34,115 nucleotides of DNA from a virus. Position numbers and translations under genes: made by a program. The notes below the pieces were generated by a model. It saw only the letters and a program-made list of their open reading frames with translations, had not been told where the DNA came from and made no database searches. How positions within the stretch are numbered: the stretch's first letter is position 1; the number at the start of each line of letters is the position of its first letter. The stretch is from positions 1 to 34,115 of IMG/VR virus record IMGVR_UViG_3300024520_000284. The stretch is one strand, 5' to 3'. Shown here piece after piece: positions 21,905-31,240 of the stretch.

Positions 21905-22089
21905 TATTTACCTGATTCTTTTTTTACGCCTGATCTAAGTGTCCCTAATCCTAAAGAACCAAACATTCCTATCAATGCTTGCATTAATGTAACTTCTCCT
22001 GCTGACCAAGCAACTATTGATGTGATAGCTCCTGCTGCTGCTAAAAGATACGTTTTTTTTCCTGCTAAAAATAATCTTAGTTTTTCCAT
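21904..22089 (-). CDS. Holin-like small membrane protein
   Basis: About 61 aa from the ATG at 22089 (AGGAG at 7 nt); an ATG two codons earlier sits too close to that site. Sequence GKKTYLLAAAGAITSIVAWS, then GEVTLMQALIGMFGSLGLGTLRSGV gives two short hydrophobic segments and matches a small phage holin-like type with the TLR.GV end. It precedes the lysis end of the operon. The holin call is by resemblance. Confidence 0.65.
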   Translation of the reverse strand: MEKLRLFLAGKKTYLLAAAGAITSIVAWSAGEVTLMQALIGMFGSLGLGTLRSGVKKESGK

Positions 22090-22110
22090 GTTCATTCTCC
22101 TTTCATGAGA

Positions 22111-22281
22111 TTAGAATTTTCCCAAAAGTTCATTCTTCTTTTCTGCTATACACTTTGACATGCATGAATTTTTATCTTCTGAGAACTGCCATCCTATCAC
22201 AACAATTATAAACAAAATTAAACACCCTACTATCATCAACCCAACCCACAATTTCAACCATGCCGCTTCTTCAAGTGTCAT
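22111..22281 (-). CDS. 56-aa single-pass membrane protein
   Basis: ATG in an ATGA overlap with the preceding gene. One hydrophobic segment (VGLMIVGCLILFIIVVIGW, about 13-31) is followed by a short tail with two cysteines (NSCMSKC). The tail would face the periplasm or cytoplasm; a spanin-like or antiholin-like role cannot be separated from sequence. Confidence 0.6.
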   Translation of the reverse strand: MTLEEAAWLKLWVGLMIVGCLILFIIVVIGWQFSEDKNSCMSKCIAEKKNELLGKF

Positions 22282-22547
22282 TTTATCTGTTGTTTAATTT
22301 CTTTTATCGCATCTTTTGTTCGCTCATGCTTTTCTTTGCATACTTCTCCTCTTACAAAACTTTGCTCTAGCAACTGTTTATACTCATCAAATCTTCCGTA
22401 TACTCTAGAGATCGCTTTTTCTCGTTCAATTCTTTCGGTATCTATCCTATGCTCAAACTCCTTATAGACACCAGCTATCCGCATAAAAACAGTAATTAAT
22501 GATATAATTAAACCTATGACTGCGAATATCGCAAGGTATATTTCCAT
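22278..22547 (-). CDS. 89-aa membrane-anchored coiled-coil protein (i-spanin-like or holin accessory)
   Basis: An N-terminal transmembrane segment (IYLAIFAVIGLIISLITVFM) is followed by a long charged coiled coil (EHRIDTERIEREKAI to the end). This is the layout of i-spanins and of XhlA-like hemolysin proteins. It starts in a TAATG overlap with the LamG protein gene and heads the lysis cluster. Confidence 0.6.
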   Translation of the reverse strand: MEIYLAIFAVIGLIISLITVFMRIAGVYKEFEHRIDTERIEREKAISRVYGRFDEYKQLLEQSFVRGEVCKEKHERTKDAIKEIKQQIK

Positions 22548-24235
22548 TAACTGCCTCTTGTTATCAATATATTTCTTAAAACTTGTCCCGCTGTCATTGT
22601 CAACGTTAGTTTATCTAAGATCCAAGCAACATTAGAGGCATTATCGACTGTATCGCCAGAATCTCCGCTTAAATCACCCGTGAGCGTCTTTATGTATCCG
22701 TTCCCCACAAGATCACCAAGGTTGACACCCTCGAATGTTATTGTGCCGTTTGTTACGCAATCAATATATTTTCCCGTAGCGTCTTCTTTTACTCTAAAGG
22801 TTCCTGAATCAATAGTATAACCAGCAAGATGATCTGCTTGTATCACACTATCAGCGTTCCAATTTAATCCATTATCATAAAATAAAGGTAAATCACTTCT
22901 AAGTTGTTTTGTTTGTTGCCAGAATGCGGCTCCTAAAGCGTTGGTAAGCGTCCCATGGTTATCGTTGCCACTGGTATCGTATATCACCGTTCCAGAGCCT
23001 TCGTTGATACCCCATTTGCCGACCAAGCCCCTGCGAACAATTATACCATTATGGAGCTGTGTGAGTTCGGCTGTGGTGAGAATTTCGTTGTAAAGCAAGG
23101 TGTTTGCTATTTGTCCATCAAATGCTCTAGTTCCAGCTTGAGATTCCCCTATTGTAATATTAGCTCCAACATCTGTTGTTCTTGTTCCAGTTGGAGGTGT
23201 TACTTCTGTTAAAGCAACACTGGAATTATTTACATATATAGCGGGGGCGTTAGAGACAGAATCAGCGTCATATGTCACGGCAACAGATGAAAACTTGTTT
23301 ATATCTGCTTCTGTTGAGGTTGTTCTCCAAACCCCATTATCTCCTGAAAAAGTAGACAAATACTGTATCTCTAATTTTCCTGCCGCTTCTCCTCTTCCTG
23401 AAAGCACCCAAATTCCCTTACCTAAAATTCTTCCATTATCTGTCTCACCATCACTTCTTGGATTAATCCATGCAAATACAGTCCCACCGCCATCGAATAT
23501 ATTCTGTATGGCAGCGTCGTCCGTAACGATTATTACATCATCCACCCCGTCAAAGTTCCCCACGGGTCTCATCCCTCCAAAGTTAGTCAAAGCGTTTTGT
23601 TGCGGATATGAGTGTAGAAATTCCTGATACAGGGCTTCGCGTTCGGCTGTGGTGAAGACGTGGTTGTATTTTCTGTTTTTAGAAACATTTCCTATGAATT
23701 TTTGTGAACCTTGCCCACCAACAAAAAGACCTATGCTTGAAGCAACCGAATTACTTACTGCTCCACTACCTGCTATTTCAACATTATCTAAATAAGCAAC
23801 AATAGAAGTCCCGTTTTTAGTAATAATCAACTGATGATTTGTATACGGCTTAACAACCTTGTTAGTACTTCCCCAAGAAGTGTAAGCTCCGCTTTGGCTT
23901 GTTCTAAAGTCAATTTTCCCTGCAACAGTTCCATTTCCATCTTGCACACGAACTATCCATCCGTAATTTTGAAAACTTTCATTTGATGACAGCTCGTAAT
24001 TAATAGCAGCCCCAACAAGAGGAGCATTAACTTTAAATTCATATACCAAAGTGCATGTGTCTCCAATATCCTGATTGGTGCTTCTTGCATATTCTAAATT
24101 TGACGTACTATCAAAGACAGCCGCCCTGCCATTCTCTGTATTCTTAACTAAAACATTAGTATTAGTCGGAACGGTTCCGCTAACTTGATCTTTTAACTCA
24201 CCTTGTCCTGGATTAAATAAAAATACTTTGCTCAT
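22547..24235 (-). CDS. LamG/concanavalin-like adhesin (tail-associated)
   Basis: Protein of 562 aa with two Concanavalin A/LamG-like domains: about 30-200 (ending in a KYNHVFTTAEREALY type tail) and about 220-400 (FDGVDDVIIV start, LLYNEILTTAELTQLHNG end). Then RGLVGKWGINEGSGTVIYD, a typical start of a third, short LamG segment, and a beta-rich C-terminus. Such domains bind sugars and occur in tail proteins that recognise the host surface. It is the last gene of the adhesin block. Confidence 0.8.
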   Translation of the reverse strand: MSKVFLFNPGQGELKDQVSGTVPTNTNVLVKNTENGRAAVFDSTSNLEYARSTNQDIGDTCTLVYEFKVNAPLVGAAINYELSSNESFQNYGWIVRVQDGNGTVAGKIDFRTSQSGAYTSWGSTNKVVKPYTNHQLIITKNGTSIVAYLDNVEIAGSGAVSNSVASSIGLFVGGQGSQKFIGNVSKNRKYNHVFTTAEREALYQEFLHSYPQQNALTNFGGMRPVGNFDGVDDVIIVTDDAAIQNIFDGGGTVFAWINPRSDGETDNGRILGKGIWVLSGRGEAAGKLEIQYLSTFSGDNGVWRTTSTEADINKFSSVAVTYDADSVSNAPAIYVNNSSVALTEVTPPTGTRTTDVGANITIGESQAGTRAFDGQIANTLLYNEILTTAELTQLHNGIIVRRGLVGKWGINEGSGTVIYDTSGNDNHGTLTNALGAAFWQQTKQLRSDLPLFYDNGLNWNADSVIQADHLAGYTIDSGTFRVKEDATGKYIDCVTNGTITFEGVNLGDLVGNGYIKTLTGDLSGDSGDTVDNASNVAWILDKLTLTMTAGQVLRNILITRGS

Positions 24236-24339
24236 AGATTAAACCTCATTTTAAAATATTGTGTGTTCTGAGCTATTTCAGCAGCGGATAACTCTTTGTT
24301 GTAAATAGCACCAACTACTGGGTATAAAGCTTCTTTCAT
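24232..24339 (-). CDS. 35-aa LamG-end fragment
   Basis: ATG at 24339 with AGGAG at 4-5 nt, TGA overlapping the next ATG. The residues AIYNKELSAAEIAQNTQYFK closely resemble the last helix of LamG-type tail proteins (compare LLYNEILTTAELTQLHNG in the next gene). It is either a short real gene or the remnant 3' end of a replaced adhesin gene. Confidence 0.5.
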   Translation of the reverse strand: MKEALYPVVGAIYNKELSAAEIAQNTQYFKMRFNL

Positions 24340-24705
24340 TTATACTCCTTCTGTATATGTTGCTTTCCATGTGTCATAAGCGGGCTCATCATCAGGAGTG
24401 CCATCTGCCCATTTTCTAATGTCATCTACAACAATTGCTTTATCCAACAACACAGCGGTTACTTGTGAAACTAATGCTGATTGATCTGCTGGTTGCGGGA
24501 TGGTTCCCATAATAGTATTTACTTGTTTTTCAATTAGCTTAATTTCTTGCCATACTTGTTTTGTGTATTCAAAGTCTATACCATTCTCTATAAATATTTG
24601 AGTTTCTGATTTCCCTGCTGCCAATAGATTATATATTGACTCAGCTGTTTCTGCGTTTAACTCAGGTAATTCTTTTGTTTCTGTTTTTCGTATAAACAAT
24701 GCCAT
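24340..24705 (-). CDS. Unknown tail-module protein (121 aa)
   Basis: An acidic, helical N-terminal half (LNAETAESIYNLLAAGKS) and a second half with IRKWADGTPDDEPAYDTW. No signal or membrane segment. AGGAG-type site precedes the ATG. Position suggests a tail assembly or chaperone role; not recognised. Confidence 0.55.
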   Translation of the reverse strand: MALFIRKTETKELPELNAETAESIYNLLAAGKSETQIFIENGIDFEYTKQVWQEIKLIEKQVNTIMGTIPQPADQSALVSQVTAVLLDKAIVVDDIRKWADGTPDDEPAYDTWKATYTEGV

Positions 24706-24721
24706 TTTCTTTCTCCTTTTA

Positions 24722-25222
24722 TTAAGCTAATGTTAAACTAGCGCCATCCATAAGTTTATATTGGAAATGTATTTCCATATCAAAATCTACTGGGTTATCA
24801 GTTGTTGTATATCGGAATTGAATGTAATTAGTCGCTCCGTTTTTAGCTGTAACTATAAAAGGACGGCCAGCCCACTTGTTATCTACTGTCTCTAATAATC
24901 TACATTCATCTGATAGACTAACCGAATATATTTGTGCAGCTACTTTGTCTTTAGTAAAAAACGAACCAACAAGCGCCCCGCTTAAAACTGCCCCGTTCGC
25001 TGTTAAATCAACCGTATTAGTCCCATCATAAATCGTAGCATACATCCCCGTTAAATTAGTAAGCGTCCCAACCCTAGTAATATGTGCCCATTGGCTAACG
25101 ACTTGAACAGACCCAGTGAATTCAAATACGTTTACAACCTGCGCTCCTGTCCCACCAATTGTTGCCGGGACAACTAACATTTGCAGATTATCATCTTTCG
25201 TTACTTGTAGTTCTTTAGCCAT
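24722..25222 (-). CDS. Beta-rich virion-associated protein (166 aa)
   Basis: Mostly alternating hydrophobic/polar residues with Gly and Thr, predicting a beta sandwich; FRYTTTDNPVDFDMEIHFQY near the end. GTGAGGATATT precedes the ATG. Lies among the fibre genes, so a small structural or receptor-binding role is inferred. Confidence 0.55.
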   Translation of the reverse strand: MAKELQVTKDDNLQMLVVPATIGGTGAQVVNVFEFTGSVQVVSQWAHITRVGTLTNLTGMYATIYDGTNTVDLTANGAVLSGALVGSFFTKDKVAAQIYSVSLSDECRLLETVDNKWAGRPFIVTAKNGATNYIQFRYTTTDNPVDFDMEIHFQYKLMDGASLTLA

Positions 25223-25244
25223 AATATCCTCACTTTTATTTTCT

Positions 25245-26045
25245 CTAATTATTAACTATAAAGGCATCAAATCCTGCCGATACATCTAGATCATTAGCCG
25301 TCGATACCCCCTGTACTTTGATAATAGCTGGACCAGGAATTATCTTGAATGCTTCGTAATTAATTGTCAGCGCTGATGTACCTGTTGTTATTACCCCAAA
25401 TGTATGTTTAACTACAAAATTAGTTAATTCTGCCTCTGGTTCAGAATTAACACGCAACGAAACATCAAGAGCTCCTGCTGCACCAGCAGACCTATTAACA
25501 TTCCCATAAAATCTGCCAATGTACATAGTTTGAATCGAAGGAATACCATAAATTGCCATTTGAGTTTGTCCTTCTCCAATGTTAATTCTTGCAGTAATAG
25601 TAGCATCTGTTGTTGCTGTTGCTGTTATTATCCCTATATTCACGTTAGTTGCTCCCTTAGTAAGTACCTGCATACGATAAATAATCACATAAGAATTACT
25701 TGTCGTTGGAGGAGCCCCCGTATTCATAGTCACATCTTCAGTTACTTCTGCAGTAGACCACGAAGTTAAACCAGATATTCGAACTGTTCGAGCCCCAGAT
25801 CCTCCGCTTGTATCATTAGCATCGGTACTTGCTATAGTGTGAGTTCTTGCTTGTGTAGGGGCAACCCAAATAAGAGAAGTGCCACCGCTAGAAACTGTAT
25901 GCCCTCCATCCCATATATCCGCTATAACCCCTGAATCTATTTCTGTATTTCTACCGAACTTATTTAAACTAAAATGTCCGGGGACATTGCCTTTTGCTAT
26001 ATCAAAAGCGATGTTCTCAAGATTTCTCACTAATTCTCTAGCCAT
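25245..26045 (-). CDS. Tail-module structural protein (266 aa)
   Basis: Near the start HFSLNKFGRNTEIDSG followed by IADIWDGGHT, a pattern I know from uncharacterised structural proteins of environmental phages. The rest is Thr/Ala/Gly-rich and beta-type. AGGAGG at 7 nt. Probably part of the adhesion apparatus. Confidence 0.6.
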   Translation of the reverse strand: MARELVRNLENIAFDIAKGNVPGHFSLNKFGRNTEIDSGVIADIWDGGHTVSSGGTSLIWVAPTQARTHTIASTDANDTSGGSGARTVRISGLTSWSTAEVTEDVTMNTGAPPTTSNSYVIIYRMQVLTKGATNVNIGIITATATTDATITARINIGEGQTQMAIYGIPSIQTMYIGRFYGNVNRSAGAAGALDVSLRVNSEPEAELTNFVVKHTFGVITTGTSALTINYEAFKIIPGPAIIKVQGVSTANDLDVSAGFDAFIVNN

Positions 26046-26065
26046 ATTTTACCTCCTAATAATAA

Positions 26066-27292
26066 TCACGCTGCGTATGCTTTTGTTACGTATGCAGCAT
26101 CGATTTGCCCATCGCCATCTGCCGCATCACTCACTTGTATCTGGATATATGGACTTGTCGCAGACACAGGAATATTAAACTTAAACAACTGATCTGCATC
26201 ACTTGCGACCTGATAATCATTTAAGCTTATTGTTGTTATGTTTGAAGAGGGAGATCCTAGGTATATTTCTCTATACTCTTCTGCCCCCGCACTTGTATGC
26301 TTATGTAAAAGCCTTATTGTTACATCAGTCGATGTTCCTATATCTACTGTTAACCATAGTCCAAGCTGATTATAACCACGCATATCTATCTCCGAGCCTA
26401 AATCTGTTGGTGTTGCGTCAAGTTCTTGTGCAGACCCAATCAATGCGACTTGATCAGTATATCGTGACCATACAGGTGATTGATCTTGAGTTTTAATTAA
26501 ATCATTCGAAGAATCATATGCCTTCCGTTGTGCATTTATACCTACTTCATATACATCACCTGATGCAAAAGGAGTAGCGGCACCGTTAACAGTTAGAACA
26601 CTGCTAGATTCAGTTATTGTTACTCCGTTCATACCACTTACAAGATAGTTTGCTAAACTCCCTCCAGTTGGTATATACTTAATATAAACTATCTGGGAAT
26701 CATCCGTAATAGTAATAGGTAATGCACTTAACGTAATTGTTGTACTACTTGTATAAGTTGCTGTAAAATCTGTTGGAGATTTAAATTCTGCTTGCGGGAT
26801 TGGTAACTCAGCATCAAGAGTAGCATCAACTTTTAAATATCCATCTGTTGTCGTTTGCAATCTTGGGACGTTTGTTAATATAACAAAGGTATCTGAAGCC
26901 GCGAAGGTTGCACCAGTAACAGTAAGAACCCCCGTAGTAATACTCATTGTCGCATCATCCCGTGAGTATGTTGCGGTCACTGCCCCGGTTGTTGCTATTT
27001 GTCTTACAACTTCAATATCTTCATCTGTTAAAGCAGCCACATAACTCGGCAATCCTGATATAGTAATAGTTGTGGCGCTCGCATATGCTGTAGTAAAATC
27101 TGCGTTCGTTCCGCTTGCCTTTCCTACTAAACCACCGCCGGTATTTACACTGGTTGAATCTACATTTACATCACCGGTAATTTCTACTCCTGGAGTTAAA
27201 TTCCCTGAGTCATCCCGAGTATAAATACTTACTGGAAGAGCATCCGAACTTCCTGATTCTCTATTTGGGGTCGTTACAACTGAGCTTGCCAT
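26066..27292 (-). CDS. Tail-module protein with two tandem beta domains (408 aa)
   Basis: After an N-terminal TRDDSGNLTPGVEITGDV segment there are two related domains. The first runs from about residue 69 (YASATTITISGLP...VLTVTGATFAASDTFVI), the second from about 178 (YTSSTTITLSALP...VLTVNGAATPFASGDVYEV). The C-terminal third (DLGSEIDMRGYNQLGLWLTV) looks like a separate jelly-roll. AAGGAGG at 7 nt. Tail fibre or tip protein by context. Confidence 0.6.
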   Translation of the reverse strand: MASSVVTTPNRESGSSDALPVSIYTRDDSGNLTPGVEITGDVNVDSTSVNTGGGLVGKASGTNADFTTAYASATTITISGLPSYVAALTDEDIEVVRQIATTGAVTATYSRDDATMSITTGVLTVTGATFAASDTFVILTNVPRLQTTTDGYLKVDATLDAELPIPQAEFKSPTDFTATYTSSTTITLSALPITITDDSQIVYIKYIPTGGSLANYLVSGMNGVTITESSSVLTVNGAATPFASGDVYEVGINAQRKAYDSSNDLIKTQDQSPVWSRYTDQVALIGSAQELDATPTDLGSEIDMRGYNQLGLWLTVDIGTSTDVTIRLLHKHTSAGAEEYREIYLGSPSSNITTISLNDYQVASDADQLFKFNIPVSATSPYIQIQVSDAADGDGQIDAAYVTKAYAA

Positions 27293-27422
27293 TTTCGTCC
27301 TCCTTTATCTCTTCTAATTTTGATAATACAGACATGATCTTGAACACTTCTGCATATGGTTTTGTTGATAAATATTGTATTACTCCGTTTAGGATTTGTT
27401 CTTCGATCTTGTATTCTTTCAT
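27261..27422 (-). CDS. 53-aa helical protein overlapping the next fibre gene
   Basis: ATG at 27422 with AAGGAAAAGAAGA upstream; ends 32 nt inside the following gene in another frame. Residues IEEQILNGVIQYLSTKPYAE and VFKIMSVLSKLEEIKED form two helices. Similar short proteins beside fibre genes are common in phages, without known function. Confidence 0.5.
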   Translation of the reverse strand: MKEYKIEEQILNGVIQYLSTKPYAEVFKIMSVLSKLEEIKEDENGKLSCNDPK

Positions 27423-27437
27423 TCTTCTTTTCCTTTC

Positions 27438-29504
27438 TTAGACAAAAGCTATCTCGTGTTCCGCACCAGCTCCGTCTTGAAAATATAGTTTGTCATCAGT
27501 CTTACAATAGACTTTGCCGTAATTAGCAGTCGCTGTTGGTGTTGTTGTTTCTTGCATGCACAACACGCCATCCCCATCTAGACACAAATCAAAGTTAGCA
27601 TCTGACAAACCCTTTGTCCCATTTATTGTAACGTTTTCAGTCCCTGCATTTGCATATAGTACAGCAGCGCTGGTATCACCATCATATCTAAAATCAATGT
27701 TAGCTTGATTCGGATTAATATGAAAAATATCAGTGCTTGTTTCATCACATAATAAAAAATTTAGGCCTCCGGCTGTTAATGTAATCTCATCAACCGAAAA
27801 TGCAACATATGTGTCTGTATCCCCTATATGTGAAAGCCTTGCACTAACAGAGATCCCTTGACCTGAATCAAAAATAGCGGTGGTCGTAGCAGCCGGGCCC
27901 CAAGCTCCACTGTCCCATTCTAAAAGCTGTCCATTTGTTGTTCCATCGGGAAGCCCCCCGCCACCCTCCGCCATCTCAAACTTATCACTAGTTGCGTTGT
28001 AACTTACAACATATCCATCATCACTTGGCAAAGCATCTAATGCGACAACATATTCTTTAGCGCTTCCGCCAAAATACGTTAAGGCTCCGTTTGTTAAGCC
28101 TGTCGCAGTTGTTTGTATTGCAATTTCTCCTGTTGTATCTACTAACGGAGAAGCAGCATTTGGCATTTCAAAGCTAGTGGCTCCACCAAAATCATATACC
28201 CCCGTGCCCGTGTCTCCTGTGTTTAAAATAAAGGAATCATCGACATCTAGCACTGTGCTATTCCACGTAAGGTTTGCACCGCCTATTTGCGATCCTCGCT
28301 CTGTATATGCTGTATCCCAATTAGAAGTGTTGTTTGTTGTAGAACCTAATGCCCCCGTCCCATTCGTTACAGTAAGCAACCCTGTTGATAATCCAGTAGA
28401 AACATTCGTAATAGCTGTTTGCAGAAAATGTTCATTAGCCGCAAAGTTTGTCGTCTGGTCATGATCTACTTGACTTGACGCATTAAAGTAATCTGTTCCT
28501 GCTGTTGCGATACTTAACGCCCCCGTGCCTGTTGTTACTTTTAATAATCCCGTGCTCAACGCTGTTGATACATTTGTAATCGCTGTTTGTAAGTAATGTT
28601 CAGACGCAAGAAAATCTGCAAAGCTATCATGACTTAATGCATATATATTCGAAGGGGTAGTTACTGTTATATCATTAAAAGTAACCGTACTTGTTGTCGC
28701 CACACCCTGATCCATTGCGCCAAGGTATCCCCATTGCGTAGTTGATATTGTTGTTGAGTCTATATTCTGCAACTGTGTTATTTCGTCTGCAGTTAAACTT
28801 TTCAACCCGTCTGGGAATCCATCTAAATCGGTCTTTAGCTCATTTACTGCGCCTGTTATAGTTTTACTTGTTGTATCAAAAGAAGTATTAGCGCCATCGG
28901 CTAAGCTTATTGCTGTCGTTGCATTCGCATCTTTTAATCCGCCGGTACGTAGTTCTAGGTTTTGCCCTGCTGTTATTGGGCGTATATCTGAGCCTGCGAG
29001 CTCCCACAAATTTTCTGATATCTTTACATGCACCCAAGCTGAGCCATCCCATATAAACGAAATCGCTTCTCCTGGATCTAAGACATTAGAGTTAACCGTT
29101 AAAGTATCAGAAGAAGTATCATTATTTACCACAGTAAACCGCTTCCCCGCTGTTGTATCTGTAGGGTCCTGTATTGTTTGAGCATTTCCTGTTGTTGTTA
29201 ATGTAACAATATTCCCGCTGAACCCATCAACGATTGCTGTTGTTACCGCTGCGTTTAATGCTGGGTCTGTAACCGTAGTCATCGGTAATTGCTCATTATA
29301 CAAAGTCCAATAGTCAGGGTTATTATCAGGTTGTTTGTTTGATCCCGCTTGTATTGACCGATAAATTTCACCATCAAACGTAACAATATCATCTACTGCA
29401 TAGTTTTCTGCCGCGTCCCAAACCCCAAGCTTAACACCACCAATTGATATTGTAGAATCTTGTTCTCTTAACTTGTCTAAAATTTTATCGTATTTAACTG
29501 CCAT
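27438..29504 (-). CDS. Large tail fibre with chitin-binding-like N-terminus (688 aa)
   Basis: Residues about 27-68 (WDAAENYAVDDIVTFDGEIY, then PDNNPDYWTLY) resemble a CBM5/12 carbohydrate-binding module. A region with GNAQTIQDPTDTT follows, then two 56-residue repeats with EHYLQTAITNVSTALSTGLL and EHFLQTAITNVSTGLSTGLL. The C-terminus (YGKVYCKTDDKLYFQDGAG) is typical of phage fibre tips. It likely forms a trimeric receptor-binding fibre. Confidence 0.75.
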   Translation of the reverse strand: MAVKYDKILDKLREQDSTISIGGVKLGVWDAAENYAVDDIVTFDGEIYRSIQAGSNKQPDNNPDYWTLYNEQLPMTTVTDPALNAAVTTAIVDGFSGNIVTLTTTGNAQTIQDPTDTTAGKRFTVVNNDTSSDTLTVNSNVLDPGEAISFIWDGSAWVHVKISENLWELAGSDIRPITAGQNLELRTGGLKDANATTAISLADGANTSFDTTSKTITGAVNELKTDLDGFPDGLKSLTADEITQLQNIDSTTISTTQWGYLGAMDQGVATTSTVTFNDITVTTPSNIYALSHDSFADFLASEHYLQTAITNVSTALSTGLLKVTTGTGALSIATAGTDYFNASSQVDHDQTTNFAANEHFLQTAITNVSTGLSTGLLTVTNGTGALGSTTNNTSNWDTAYTERGSQIGGANLTWNSTVLDVDDSFILNTGDTGTGVYDFGGATSFEMPNAASPLVDTTGEIAIQTTATGLTNGALTYFGGSAKEYVVALDALPSDDGYVVSYNATSDKFEMAEGGGGLPDGTTNGQLLEWDSGAWGPAATTTAIFDSGQGISVSARLSHIGDTDTYVAFSVDEITLTAGGLNFLLCDETSTDIFHINPNQANIDFRYDGDTSAAVLYANAGTENVTINGTKGLSDANFDLCLDGDGVLCMQETTTPTATANYGKVYCKTDDKLYFQDGAGAEHEIAFV
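28365..28611 (-). repeat. Two 56-codon internal repeats in the tail fibre gene
   Basis: Two copies offset by 168 bp, about 28365-28443 and 28533-28611. At the protein level the cores differ at few positions, while the DNA differs at many synonymous sites, so the duplication is not recent. Confidence 0.7.
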
Positions 29505-29512
29505 ATTCCCCC

Positions 29513-29737
29513 TTAACTATAGCTTAGGCTAGTTCGATTGTCCCAAATTTGATCAAGACTAATGCTGGCATAGGTTACTGTTGTTACTGTTCCACTAAGC
29601 GCCACCTTTTTTATCCTCCATAATGCTACGCTCGTGGCAGAGCCCTTTCGTGCTATCCCTATGTAAGTAGTATTAGCATCTGGCTCATCTACTTTTGTAA
29701 TAAAATCCTGCTCGTAAAACTCTGGTTTTAATGCCAT
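29513..29737 (-). CDS. Small tail-module protein (74 aa)
   Basis: Has YIGIARKGSATSVALWRIKK in its middle, a pattern shared by short phage proteins placed before fibre genes. No signal or membrane segment. AAGGAGG at the start. Function unknown. Confidence 0.6.
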   Translation of the reverse strand: MALKPEFYEQDFITKVDEPDANTTYIGIARKGSATSVALWRIKKVALSGTVTTVTYASISLDQIWDNRTSLSYS

Positions 29738-29746
29738 ATATCCTCC

Positions 29747-31231
29747 TTATATTTCGTATTTATATCCTACCGCTAATAAGGTAGAGCCAGTTGCGTTTGT
29801 GAAATAATATATACTATCCGCATAGAGACAATCTAATGTCCCGATATAATCTCTTGCTGATGGGAAAACACTCCCGACATCGCTGGCGGAACCTGTATCT
29901 GTCCCGAATATATACCCACCACCAAACCCGTCTGAACGATGCGAAACCGCGATTAATCCATCGTTATTTGAGAATCCGACTTTAATATGTTTTGTTATAC
30001 TAGAAGGGAAATATGCGGTAATGCTTAAAGAAGTCCACACGCTAGCTGTAAAGCTATTATCTTTAATAGTAACTTGTTCTTCAAAACAATTCTCCATCAT
30101 ATATCCATAACTTACTGCTTTAAAAAGTATAAAATCGCCTCCGCCATCATTACGCACGGCTGCTACTAAACGTTTCTTTGTATAATCTCCTGGCAATGTT
30201 GGACTGGTCGCGCTAACTGATAATAGGCCTGCCGTATTGTCTCCTGTTGGATCGTATATAGCATATAGATAATACCAGGTACTATTCGCTTCTGATCCTG
30301 TATCTAGTCCGTTTGCTCCAGAATTTGTTATATCCACAGTAAGATTTATTGATGTCAAGTCATACCCCTCTACCCATAGATTGTCTGCATCTATATCCAC
30401 CTGTGAAGCTGGAGTTGCAACAGTATTTTTTACCACGACATTCTTTACATTTGGCTGTGCGGGCACTGAGGTAATTCCAGAAACAAGCGTGCTTTTCTTA
30501 ACTTTCTTTCGTGCGTTGCTATCTGCTGAATCTTCTATCAAAAATAAGTCATCATCTACTAAACTGACTTTTTCTGTTAATGTGTTAATAACTAATGTGT
30601 CAACTGTCCATACCCCAGCTGTAGCACATTTATAATACAAGTTAGTGTCTGTTGCAAAATACATATCACCAACAGCAGGACTAGCCGGCTTCCCTGCGTC
30701 TGTACCGTTTGAGATTGTCCCCGAGTATTGTGTTTCTGTAATAGAACTTACCCACTCCAAATCAGTACTATCATTACTAAGAAAATATCCGTTCTGCAAC
30801 GCGGGGAAAGTTAATCCAGCGTCATTAGAAATGTCTGTTGTGATTGCCCTGTTATTCTCTTCTGATAAATCCTGTACTTCGGCTGTCAATTTATCTAATG
30901 CCGTTTCTGTTGAATCTGCGGGGAAAGGATCATTTTCAACATAATCTGTTTCTTGTGTCTGTGGAACTGCTCTCAATATAATCAACTCAAAGCTGCTGGT
31001 TAAAGCCGCTGCCTGTGCTGCGCTTAGTATAACATCACCACCAAGAGCAGAACCGGCCCCTGTTACGGTATAATCTGAGTTTAATACCAACGTTACTTGC
31101 GCGGCAGTTGTGGTATTGTAGGTTGTCACCGTTAAGTCTGAATCTTGAAATATTTTAAAATCATATGCAAAAGTTGTTGTTGACCCATCGCCTACATACG
31201 TTTTTCTGTTTGTGGTAGTTGTTAATGACAT
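29747..31231 (-). CDS. T7-type tail fibre protein
   Basis: Protein of 494 aa. The first about 130 residues are the T7 gp17 N-terminal attachment domain: RKTYVGDGSTTTFAYDFKIF, LNSDYTVTGAGSALGG, ILRAVPQTQETDYVENDPFP, and a following LTAEVQDLSEENNRAI coil. The middle contains PASPAVGDMYFATDTNLYYK and the C-terminus is beta-rich, ending with AVGYKYEI. It docks on the adaptor/nozzle. It follows the giant ejection protein, as gene 17 follows 16 in T7. AAAGGAG precedes the ATG. Confidence 0.92.
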   Translation of the reverse strand: MSLTTTTNRKTYVGDGSTTTFAYDFKIFQDSDLTVTTYNTTTAAQVTLVLNSDYTVTGAGSALGGDVILSAAQAAALTSSFELIILRAVPQTQETDYVENDPFPADSTETALDKLTAEVQDLSEENNRAITTDISNDAGLTFPALQNGYFLSNDSTDLEWVSSITETQYSGTISNGTDAGKPASPAVGDMYFATDTNLYYKCATAGVWTVDTLVINTLTEKVSLVDDDLFLIEDSADSNARKKVKKSTLVSGITSVPAQPNVKNVVVKNTVATPASQVDIDADNLWVEGYDLTSINLTVDITNSGANGLDTGSEANSTWYYLYAIYDPTGDNTAGLLSVSATSPTLPGDYTKKRLVAAVRNDGGGDFILFKAVSYGYMMENCFEEQVTIKDNSFTASVWTSLSITAYFPSSITKHIKVGFSNNDGLIAVSHRSDGFGGGYIFGTDTGSASDVGSVFPSARDYIGTLDCLYADSIYYFTNATGSTLLAVGYKYEI

Positions 31232-31240
31232 AATACTCCT

